Shown in pieces: positions 56,101 to 64,000 of a DNA stretch of 64,000 bases. Made by a program: the position numbers and the translations under genes. How positions within the stretch are numbered: the stretch's first letter is position 1; the number at the start of each line of letters is the position of its first letter. The notes under the pieces were generated by a model, which was given only the letters and a program-made list of their open reading frames with translations, had not been told where the DNA came from and did not search any database. Origin of the DNA: Oscheius tipulae (lineage: Eukaryota; Nematoda; Chromadorea; Rhabditida; Rhabditidae); assembly GCA_037178975.1 (NCBI GenBank), contig JASJZH010000003.1, forward strand, positions 6,324,001 to 6,388,000, in the 5' to 3' direction.

Positions 56101-56712
56101 CTGTACCTCTCTCGCAAAACTCGTTATGTGTATAGTAATTATTATTGTTTTTCAATAAGTGTGTGCCCTGCTGGGATTAAAAAGTCTTGTTTTCTATTTT
56201 TTTTTCGGGAGGAATAGGCATCGAGGCGAGCAAGCCTATTGGGTTCTCTTCCTTTACTCAACCGGCCTCGGAAACTACACACAACGCGCAATTAGCTGAC
56301 ACACGGTGAGACGGTATTCGGGCGGAAGGGCAACGAATTGAATCACAGGCTCTAGCGACGGGACTGCGCTATTATGAACTGCCGGGCAAAAACACAAAGA
56401 TCTCGCTGCTGTAGGTCACGTCCTACTTACATTTCTCGACGTTCTGGAGTAGCTGGTTCCACAACGATGGGCCGGAATAGAAAAGAGAATAGTATCCATG
56501 TCGAGGGCGTTGTAATAGATACAATCGTGTACATTGGCATAGTCTAGCGAATAAATCTTCCCATTGAAGGGACCGTCGAAGTCTACAGAGGCTGTGATCC
56601 CATCACTGCTGCACATTGCCGCGACGGCAGTAATCTCGGGAGGATCCGAGCTTTTCTTGGCTTGAATCTCATGAAAAAGGAGGAAAAGAAGAAGGAGGAA
56701 CAGCCAGTTCAT
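50106..56712 (-). CDS. ZP-domain (cuticlin-like) transmembrane protein with an unusually long linker
   Basis: Ten exons (56712-56431, 52121-51885, 51847-51694, 51655-51581, 51546-51308, 51267-51053, 51014-50854, 50692-50605, 50568-50288, 50242-50106) join to exactly 622 residues. A signal peptide (MNWLFLLLLFLLFHEIQA) precedes ZP-N ('ASVDFDGPFNGKIYSLDY', 'IPAHRCGTSYSR', 'NRVYVQM', 'KQFSFVCQL'). About 270 residues of Pro/Gln/Tyr-rich sequence separate it from ZP-C ('GPVKIGENISLVVRS', 'YDMFVHSCFATDG', 'FYFFRLAAFKFPG', 'VYFSCSIELT'). A membrane helix (SSSVLVLLVSLLAVSYLA) and a short tail end the protein. Such proteins polymerise in apical matrix and cuticle. Exons 1 and 2 are separated by a 4.3-kb intron that encloses the Argonaute gene. 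Introns 5 (40 nt) and 6 (38 nt) end in AAG. No clear furin-type site was found before the TM. Confidence 0.84.
52621..52706 (+). repeat. Two-copy tandem repeat, 43-bp unit, upstream of the Argonaute gene
   Basis: Units 52621-52663 and 52664-52706 differ at about four positions. Each contains 'attacatgcgcg' and ends 'gatactcagct'. They lie about 235-320 bases before the Argonaute start codon, in its likely promoter. Confidence 0.85.
52940..56092 (+). CDS. Argonaute of the worm-specific (WAGO) type, slicer residues substituted
   Basis: Eleven exons (52940-53196, 53238-53644, 53689-53830, 53866-54141, 54182-54314, 54356-54827, 54869-54996, 55038-55307, 55350-55641, 55677-55902, 55942-56092) join to exactly 917 residues. 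The order N domain, PAZ-like region ('MNCYPMEVLRVVPFQRV'), MID ('LLLVADSLTNVHKAMKYF') and PIWI is clear. In PIWI the catalytic Asp of GVD-THP is Ser (GVSISHP), the Glu is kept (CMGELIQSM), the Asp of YRDG is Asn (IVYRNGIDEG), and the final His position is Arg (SPRYTILYDD). Three of four DEDH residues are therefore lost, as in many WAGOs that bind secondary 22G-RNAs and silence without slicing. The ATG follows TATTTCAG by one base. The gene is complete, inside an intron of the ZP gene, on the opposite strand. Which WAGO subgroup it belongs to was not determined. Confidence 0.93.
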
Positions 56713-56947
56713 AGCAGAGGATGATGAGGGAGGTCGGGAGCCGCCGACCTTGTGAGCGAGGAGTTATTGAGACACCCGGCCCCAATTAGCCCGGCGCAAA
56801 CAGCACCCGGTATTCGAGTCTCTCTCTTTCCGCAGGTAATCTGCCAGTCAAAACATGGCTCAAATAGAGACAAGGTTATTCTGATTGTGGCTATTGTTTA
56901 TTGCGGGAGTGCTATTTAATAGGACAAAAGGTTTTCATTTTGGTAGT

Positions 56948-57271
56948 ACTATAACAGGCACCTCGACTCGATTTGACGCACTATTGCGTACTGCACGAAA
57001 ATCGGATTTTTGCACTTTTCTACCGTTATCAGTCATTTTTTAGGGCTGTAAGTGAGTGCTGTAAGGAAAAGAAATGTGTCATTGTTGGTTGGGTTTTTCG
57101 ATATTTTTAACGTCCAAATAAACGGAACAGCTGTAGATGTCTGTGCTGAGTCGATTAAACCGACTTACAGCCCTAAAAAATGGGTGATAACGGTAGAAAA
57201 ATACAAAAAACCCCGATGTTCGTGCAGTACGCAATAGTGCGTCAAATCGAGTCGGGACACCTGTTACAGTA
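56948..57271. repeat. Foldback (MITE-like) element with ~105-bp inverted arms
   Basis: The left arm (about 56948-57052) and right arm (about 57167-57271) are near-perfect inverted copies. Both contain, in opposite sense, 'gcactattgcgtactgcac' and 'tttttagggctgtaagt'. The centre is about 110 bp. The ends read 'tact-taacagg'. No coding sequence is present. TA lies at the borders, but a target duplication could not be proved. It lies in the spacer between the ZP and DGK genes. Confidence 0.85.
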
Positions 57272-57424
57272 TTTCCTTCATTGTAGCAATTGCAGATAAA
57301 TATACTTACAACATCGAATGAGAAGGCTTCTTTGAAGATACAATCAACTCTTTATTTACAAAAGCTTCTTGTCTGTACCCAGCAGCTAATACATATTTGT
57401 AGGACCAGTTTTTTTCATAGATCA

Positions 57425-60400
57425 TCAGTCGTCGACTGTCTCTTTAGCAGGCACCAGGAACTTCTTTTCCGCGGAGCTAGGATTCCATTTTGAGAAGGAA
57501 CTCATCAGAAACCTACCGACAAGCATCTTGGCTTGATTCTTATGAGTGATCTGGATAATACAAGGTGGTTGCATCCAGGGCTCTCCGTCGATTTGCATCG
57601 GGAACGACTTGTGAGTCCTGAAACGAACGTTTCTTTAGAAAACTCGAAAGAATACTGTATGACAACAGTGGAACACTGTGAGAGACGACGAGCTCCTCTG
57701 ACTCCGGCCTTGATCTGTCCCATTTGCATCGCGGACTCGAGACCGACCAGCTCGATCAGTCCGTCTCCAATGTCCTGTACTCTGTTGTAGAGCTGTTCAG
57801 AACTAGATCCCATATGGGGGAAAAGGTTCGGAATGCGACCCTGAAAAGACGGTACGGGTGAGTCACAGCGAAAAAAACCTACTCTTCGACTCCGTCCCCA
57901 GAGGTTGCTCCCTCCGTAGATTGAGTGGATGTTCAGTAGGGCTATGCCTTCCAGACTCGCGTCTTGTCCTAGATCTATCGACTCCCCGTCACACTGAACT
58001 GATTGTTTTAGTATCAGAAATTCTTACCAGGATGTCAATCTGTTCGTGCAGGTTCTTACAGGAACTGCTCAGTGTCTCTGACGTTCCCAGCTCGAAGTAC
58101 CACAACTTGTTCCGCATCCGGCTGTTGAACTTTTCGGGAAACTTTTCTCGCATCACGTGAAAGCGGTGGGCTATGGAGGCGTCCTGGAACTTAAAGTTTC
58201 CCAACAAAAAAGAAAGAGTTGCTGACTCTCTCAGTAGCCAGAATCCAAACAAAGCTTCCAGTGTCTCTGGGTCTGAACCAATGTGGAGCTGTCCCTTTGT
58301 CGCATTTCCATCCATTCGGTCCAGATTTTCAGATAATTAGTGTTTTTGAAACAAGTTTGTAGAAACTACTGGGCAATTAAGAGTTTCCAGAACTTCGTTT
58401 GAAGTCGCTTCAAAACACTAATTGCTGTCGCTGTCAGATCCTGTCAGCTCTAATCTCCAAGAGACTGAAAGGAGCAATCCAGTGCTGGAGTCATTCAAGA
58501 GCTGCGATGACGTTTGCCTACCTCGGTCTGGGAGCCCGTGCTGGAAGTGGAGGAAGTGGAGGACAGCAATCGGCCTACTTCGGAGTCACCCCCTGCCGGT
58601 AGCTGCACTCCGAAGCAACCTGGAGGTGCTGGACAGCAGTCGGCCTACTTCTCCGTCAGTGGATCCCCAACGTCCGTCGCTGCTCCTTCTGGATCGTCTC
58701 CCATGGTTGCTGTTCCCAGACGTTCTACCATGACTGCTGTAGGAGCTCCTGTCCTGTCTGGCTCTCCTACCATGGCTGACGTCAGTTCCATCCCTTCTGC
58801 TTCGTCTACCATGACTGCTGTCGGAGCCCTGATTCCTACCGATTCTTCTACGATGCCGTCGGAGGAATTCCCACTGACGACTCGACCGTGACCGCTGTCG
58901 GTGCTGCCCCGTGTTCTACCAAGACAGCTGTCGGAGGAGTGACGCTCGGAAGAGGACAATCGACCATGATGCAGTCGGAGCCATTCCCGCTGGATCATTC
59001 TACTATGACCGCCGTCGGAGAACCTCCTACTGGATTCTTGACCATGACTACTGATGGTGGAGCTCCTCTGGCCACCGCATCACTGACGATGACTGCTTTC
59101 GGAGGAACCCAAGCCACTCCTGGACCTGGAATTGATGGCGGAATTCTCGGCCAGTACGTTTATCTGGGAACTGGAAAGCTGGCAGGGGTGGGGGAGCCCA
59201 GTCCGCCTACTACCGAAGAGGATTGGTAGTCTAAAAAAGATGTGTCAAAAGTCTCTTGTTCTTTCTCTCTTTTCGCTTGACTGTCTCCTCGGTTCCATCT
59301 CCTCTATCTTCTTGGTCTTATGGAAGCAGCAGGCATCACACTTTCATTCTTTTCTTGTTCTGACTCTTTCAGAACCTTCTAGACTCTCGTTTTTCTTCTT
59401 GGTTCCCTTGACTCTTGTCTCTTCCCCATCATTCCGGATCTTGTCTCTACTCGACCTTCTTTTCGATCCTGACTGCTTCACCCTCGACTACCTTCTTATT
59501 ATGTCTCTTCCAAACCCTCCAGAGCCATCTCCCTCTTCAGGAATCTGCTTCCCTCTTGGAACCTTCTACTTGATACTCTGGTTCTGTGCCTGTTTGAAAG
59601 GAATACAGTTTCCAAAACAAAAGAACGACGTAATTAAAAACACTAAATTAACTTTTGGACCGCTTTGCTGAACAGCTACCCCAAAGCAAAGTGGAAAGAC
59701 TCACAACTCCGATGCTGAAGTAGTTGTTGATGATGGTATACGGAGGCGGATCGCCCTTTTCGCTCTTCTTCTTCCCCTGTTCCGTCGGCTCAATAACGAT
59801 CTGCCAGCGGTCCATCTCCAGCTACAAAACATTCAGTATTTCTCTGCTGTAAACCTACCAAAGTCGCTTTTTCAATCTGCTGAAGAATACGGTGCAGACT
59901 CTCGTTCTCGTAGCCACCTCCCCAGCGAAGACAGCGAGCCAGATCGTTCCCTGTACCTAGAGGGAGAACAGCGACTGGGGGTCGTCCGTGGGGGAATGTC
60001 ATCTTGTCTGAGAAAATATTTCTGTCTGGAGTGGTCAATGACGTTTACCCATAGCTTCGAGGACCCAACCAATGGTTCCATCTCCTCCACAGACCAGAAT
60101 GTTACAGTTGGGAATAACCGAGAAGAGTTCCAGTCTGAAAGTTTTGACTATTGTCATGTTTGGGGTCATTTTGAAACTCTAGGTGAGAAAAAAAACGACA
60201 AAGTAAGTTTCAAGGGCAGAGCGCTTCATCAGTACAATCTAGACCTTTGATGCGGCGCCTAACGCTTCAGAAGTGGATGCTCCTGCATGAGAGTCTAGCG
60301 AATCAAATGTGTACCATGACTCACCCAGGTTCTGGCCCAACTTTACTGAGATCGTAAACCTGTCTTGGATTCAGAAGATGAGCAAACTTTTGCAGGATTC

Positions 60401-62447
60401 GAATCCCCTGTTTCCCGCCACTCTTCGGATTGACCAAGACGAGGAGAGGTCGTACGTTCTGGCCGGGAGAAGTGGCCTGGAAGGAATTCTAGAAAAGATA
60501 CGGATACTCGAACCTGAAGGAGATTATTTCCCTGGGGGTGAAGTCCTTTGACCGAAGACGTCTTCCTCTCCAGAAAGGCGGGAAATATGTGTGTTGGAGG
60601 AAGCATATGGATAGCCAGAATACCCATGTCACAGTCTTGAGGAAGAGAGGACATGCACCGGTGATGGACCTGGTTGCTGAATTCGAACAGAAAAGCGACG
60701 TAGTTACTTACGTAGTTATGACACCAGCGACAGCGTTTCCCCTGGAAAGCCCCGACAGTTCCTCGGCACTTGACACATTTGGCGGTAGTATTGGCATCTT
60801 GCCAGTGATGGTAGAGGCGATCACCGCCACCGACAGCTCGGACCGAGAAGGTCTTGATGCAGTTGCTTGCGGCTGTTCGGACGCACCTCTCGTGGACGGT
60901 GTACTTGCATACTGAAAGAAATGTTCACTCTTTGATGCTCAAGGAAGGAAATAGTCATAATTCTAGGTATCATGCTCGCTCGAACGGGTATGAAAAGGAA
61001 CAGAAACTTACATGAACAGCTTAGACCCTGTTTTCCACCCCAGCCGACTAGAAGACTGCAGCAAGCATTACAGTATGTAGGCTTGCTGAAATGTCTCAGT
61101 CTCCAGACGTGGGTGCCGTCCTCTTTCATCTCGGAAAACTGAAATGGTTCTGGTCAAGCTTGTACGGTAAGCCTACAGTATCCAGTCCCAGAAGAACAAG
61201 AAGAGGAATGTTCGTGATGCCACCTCTTCGCCACTCGTCCAAGGAGACGATCCCGTCATTGTCATAGTCAATGTCGGTCATCATTTGGCGGAGAATCTGA
61301 AACTTTGTTGTATATAATAGGGAGCTTATTGAAAGCCTTAGTATGTCAAACAAATAAAAAATAGGTTTCATATCAGGATCCGAACCCATAATCTCAAGAA
61401 ACTTGCCCTGCGCTATTTGATGCAGGTCGGAAATCTTTGAAAGTGACACACCGTTTTGGGACTAATAACTGCTGCCTAATCACGTTGCTATCTTCGTTCA
61501 CTGCAAAAGACTACACGGCAGTCTCACCTGTTCAAGTTCCGTTGTGTCCCACTGCTTGTACCTGGCCACCGTCATCATCTGATCGATGATGCCGTCAATC
61601 TCACTCTTGTCCAAAAAACCATTGTTATCCGAGTCGTAGACATGAAAGACGACTTCTAGTTTGTTCTCCGGAGTGTCTGCTTCGAGCAGAGACAGAGTAC
61701 AGATGAGGGGCTTCAAGGGGATTCTCGGCTCCTGCTGTTGATTCGACCTCCCACTGTCTATCACTCCTACACTCTTGGATATATAAACTTCTTGCGAGAA
61801 AACCCACCATCTTCGGGGATTCTGCTGAGCTCAGAGCCTCCGCTTCCAGCAGCCAATTTCTCGAAGCGTTCAGCCAAAGAATGAATGTTTCCATTCAGTC
61901 GGGTTCGGACACTACTGATGGCTTCCTCGAAGAGACTTGTTCGTCTTTCTGAAGTCGTTGTTATGTATGCACTATTGAGGAATATGGCCCAGTTCGAAAA
62001 CACCGACTAATCCTAACTTCCAGAGGTACGAAGCCAAACAAAGTTTGAACCCGGATCTTGTGGCAGTTTTTGCCAGTGTCCTGTTCATGTCTTCTAGTCA
62101 TTCACCTTTGAGTGGCGGCTTTGAAAACGACAGAAAGAGCTGATCGATGATTTCCTGGGGAAGGTCAGCCCCGAAATACTCCTGCAGAAATACCTTGAGT
62201 CCTTCGAAGCTGATGATCTGGTTTCCCTGAATTCTAGTTAATAGTCTAGAAAACGTTTTCCAAACCTCCACGTCTTCTTTGGTGTACGAGAAGAACTTGC
62301 CGTCTTCGCGGAATTCGTGTAGCATGTCCCGTAACTTTCTGTTTGAATCTAGAACTCTTTTCTGAAAACAGATAGAGTACAGGACTTACAGGAAGAGTAC
62401 TCGCTGAGACGGTTGAACTGTTCGGGAGAAAGAAGAGAGAAGCTCAT
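57425..62447 (-). CDS. Diacylglycerol kinase, type I (EF-hand)
   Basis: Many exons encode the full type I layout. An N-terminal RVH domain ('FRLSEYSS'-like start, '[16 protein letters not shown]') is followed by two EF-hands ('[12 protein letters not shown]', '[15 protein letters not shown]'). Two C1 zinc fingers follow ('[18 protein letters not shown]' and '[17 protein letters not shown]'), then the catalytic domain ('[13 protein letters not shown]', '[12 protein letters not shown]', '[19 protein letters not shown]') and the accessory domain ('[17 protein letters not shown]', '[12 protein letters not shown]'). It converts diacylglycerol to phosphatidic acid in a Ca2+- and membrane-responsive way. 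The ATG follows CTTTCCAG by one base. The intron between about 59700 and 58200 holds an SSQ-like gene relic on the other strand. Two further introns (near 61360-61450 and 62010-62070) contain B-box-like motifs. Confidence 0.92.
58507..59234 (+). pseudogene. Sperm-specific class Q (SSQ)-like gene, frameshifted, nested in a DGK intron
   Basis: The start '[19 protein letters not shown]', the repeated 'QQSAYF' motifs and at least six 'STMTAVG'-like units are the marks of the Caenorhabditis SSQ family of small Gly-rich sperm proteins. The end, read in another frame, '[12 protein letters not shown]', also fits. No single frame is open throughout. Frame changes occur in a C run at ~58590, at a lost 'ACTG'-type tetranucleotide near 58854, at a locally shifted repeat near 58970-58995, and near the 3' end (~59130-59190). 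It is therefore a decayed copy, unless the sequence has base-call errors. The insertion sits in a DGK intron on the other strand, and no intron of its own is seen. Confidence 0.72.
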
Positions 62448-63847
62448 TCTGGAAAGAGGGGGCAATCAGAAGAATCTCTGTGTGTGTTAATTAGCGAGCC
62501 GAAGGGGAAAGAGGGGCGGAAATCACAGGTGCCTCCCGGAGCTCCTCCTCCCGCTCTCTCTATCAATACAGATTAGAGAGAGCCGGCCATGGGAAACTTT
62601 TTCGAATAAGGGAATGAAAGGAGGAGACAAGTCTCATTAGCAGGTTATAAGCGCCTGCCAAAGAGACTTTTCTCAATCAGCATCGCAAATGACGCGTGTT
62701 GCACGCGATGAAGAAGAGAGTCTGTGTGTGAGCTCCGTCATCCGTTGCCAAGTGCCTAATCCTCTCCCTCTTCGTCTCAGAAGATACATAATATGTGAAG
62801 TTCAGGTAGTAGATAGAGATCTGTCTTGAGAATTTTTAGAGACGTGGGGGATTCTGTCTCGGTCCGAGATTTCCTAATCCGTTAGGAGACGATCAGTGGA
62901 AGAGAAAAAACTGTGCTTTTACTACTGACATTGTGCTCAAAAAAAACTATTTTTCCAGATCCAAAATATTTTTCAACAAAACATCGAATGGATTCTTAAG
63001 TGGTGTTCTGCCAACGCAACAAAAGGTTTTTCAGTCTTTACCGACCGTCTACGATAGCTTCGCCAGTACATCAGAAATGCTGAAAGTAGTCGTGCCATCA
63101 CTTGGCAGTCACTACTTTGACAATAACCCTTCACTTAGGCTTCGTGGTCCCAGGCAATCAAATTGACAAACAAGCAAACAGAGTAAAGCACAGATACCAT
63201 AAAACTTTATTAGTTGTTATACCAAGTTTGCAGAGCAGGGTGATGCTGGAAAACTTAAAAGCTGCACAGTCCTGCAGTACAGTGTTATCGTAGATACTGG
63301 TGCATTGTTCACAGCTAGCAAGACAGAAACAGAGATGACGGAGATACAGGTTTATTGTCAGACAGATCTGAGAGCTATGGATCCGATTGAGGGATCGGAG
63401 ACCGAAGAGAACTACTTGGTCACTGAGCACGTCCCGTCTCTCGCACTGTCGTCGCCTTATCCTGACTGACAATCTGAGGTACAAATATCGTGTTCCCATC
63501 ACAACGTATCTCTCTTCTGTGTCACCTCTTTGACGGTCCGAGCCAGGAACACTGATCTAGGACATATAGACCGCTCTGACCCTTTATCACCATCCACGTA
63601 CGCAGGGGTACGCAAAGCCATTGATTCATTCGGACATTCCGTCTTTTCTCACCAAACGCGCTTTCATTTCTCTTTTCTGCAAATATTTCTTTTATATCCA
63701 ATACGTCAAATACTAAAATCCGCGTACGCAAGGGTTGAAACTGTAATTTGTTTGTTTACTCTTTCTTTTAAATCGACTCTCTTCGTCTCACAAAACATAT
63801 AACTTAGACAACAGTTCAGATTCTTCAAGAGTTAGGAGTTTTAAAAA
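62448..63847. other. Spacer upstream of DGK
   Basis: This is the 5' flank of the DGK gene (-) followed by AT-rich sequence. No gene is supported; frames at 62933-63502 look random. Confidence 0.4.
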
Positions 63848-63927
63848 ATGTACCGTCGTGATGCCAAAGAATGTCGTGCCGGCCCCAGCCATCAGGAAGA
63901 CCCCATCGTCATTGTTGACTCCGACTG
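63848..63927 (+). CDS. Possible first exon of a gene running out of the window
   Basis: An ATG after an A-rich leader opens a frame of 26 codons plus two bases (MYRRDAKECRAGPSHQEDPI...), ending at a GTAGGC donor. The sequence 'PIVIVDSDW' is acidic-hydrophobic, like a SUMO-interacting motif. No further exon is visible, so identity is unknown. Confidence 0.33.
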
Positions 63928-64000
63928 GTAGGCGTTAGTTATTGTTTCTAGTCATATTTCTCCTTACTAACGCTCACATTTCCGTTTCTGTTCCTTTCCA

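Noticed and set aside
59132-59671. A 179-residue open frame (+) downstream of the SSQ relic, rich in Leu, Ser and Phe
   Set aside because: It reads Ser/Phe/Leu-rich low-complexity in every repeat of tct/ctt and has no domain; it overlaps the end of the SSQ relic in another frame and looks like a chance frame in pyrimidine-rich intron sequence.
61126-61449. DGK EF-hand exon extended upstream through '[16 protein letters not shown]'
   Set aside because: The extension does not match any DGK and carries a tRNA-like B box (GGGTTCGGATCC); the EF-hand exon is better started at about 61296 after a splice acceptor.
1-64000. CRISPR arrays, bacterial operons, or a viral insertion
   Set aside because: No regularly spaced direct repeats, no bacterial-type gene organisation, and no viral gene was recognised; every identified gene is intron-bearing and animal-like, or a small nematode-type gene.

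Overview
This window is nuclear DNA of a nematode, most likely a rhabditid (Caenorhabditis/strongylid side of the phylum). The evidence is: introns of about 38-50 nt ending in TTTCAG-like sites; a splice-acceptor-like site just upstream of many start codons, as expected for spliced-leader trans-splicing; a worm-type (WAGO) Argonaute; a cuticlin-like ZP protein; nematode-style UDP-glucuronosyltransferases; and a relic of the sperm-specific class Q (SSQ) family known from Caenorhabditis. No bacterial or viral gene was seen.

Layout. 1-628: end of the checkpoint kinase Chk1 (+), converging on an RS-rich, U2AF-ligand-motif nuclear protein (789-1857, -). 2996-10507: a full ABCA transporter (+). 11532-14532: the TFIIH helicase XPB (+). 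15831-18474: a 7-TM receptor (-) with an intronless Lys/Pro-rich gene in its large intron. 19031-20313: a Tc1/mariner transposon with perfect 26-bp terminal repeats and a broken transposase. 23229-24482: a tail-anchored coiled-coil protein (+). 24568-25105: ribosomal protein eL22 (-), divergent from Integrator subunit 7 (25506-30302, +), which carries an opposite-strand coiled-coil gene in an intron. 31061-31302: a small secreted peptide (+). 33077-43565: a four-TM protein (+) whose introns hold a small secreted protein and three tandem UGT genes (-). 47311-49869: a sphingomyelin-synthase-like enzyme (+). 50106-56712: a ZP-domain protein (-) whose 4.3-kb intron contains a complete Argonaute gene (52940-56092, +). 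57425-62447: an EF-hand/C1 diacylglycerol kinase (-) whose intron contains the SSQ relic (+). A possible first exon begins at 63848.

The outstanding property is nesting: five host genes (7-TM receptor, INTS7, four-TM protein, ZP protein, DGK) carry seven other genes or gene relics in their introns, most of them on the opposite strand. The host joins were checked by reading phase and protein continuity. Exon sums are whole codon numbers for the ZP (623), Argonaute (918), 7-TM (327), four-TM (250), RS-rich (251) and coiled-coil (367) models. A second theme is small repeats in introns and spacers: degenerate tRNA-like sequences, a foldback element, and short dispersed and tandem repeats.

Functionally the genes are mixed: DNA-damage signalling and repair (Chk1, XPB), RNA processing and silencing (RS protein, INTS7, WAGO), lipid transport and signalling (ABCA, sphingomyelin synthase, DGK), detoxification (UGTs), extracellular matrix (ZP) and chemosensation (7-TM). 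No operon or single pathway joins them. All exon models were read by eye, without alignment or RNA data.
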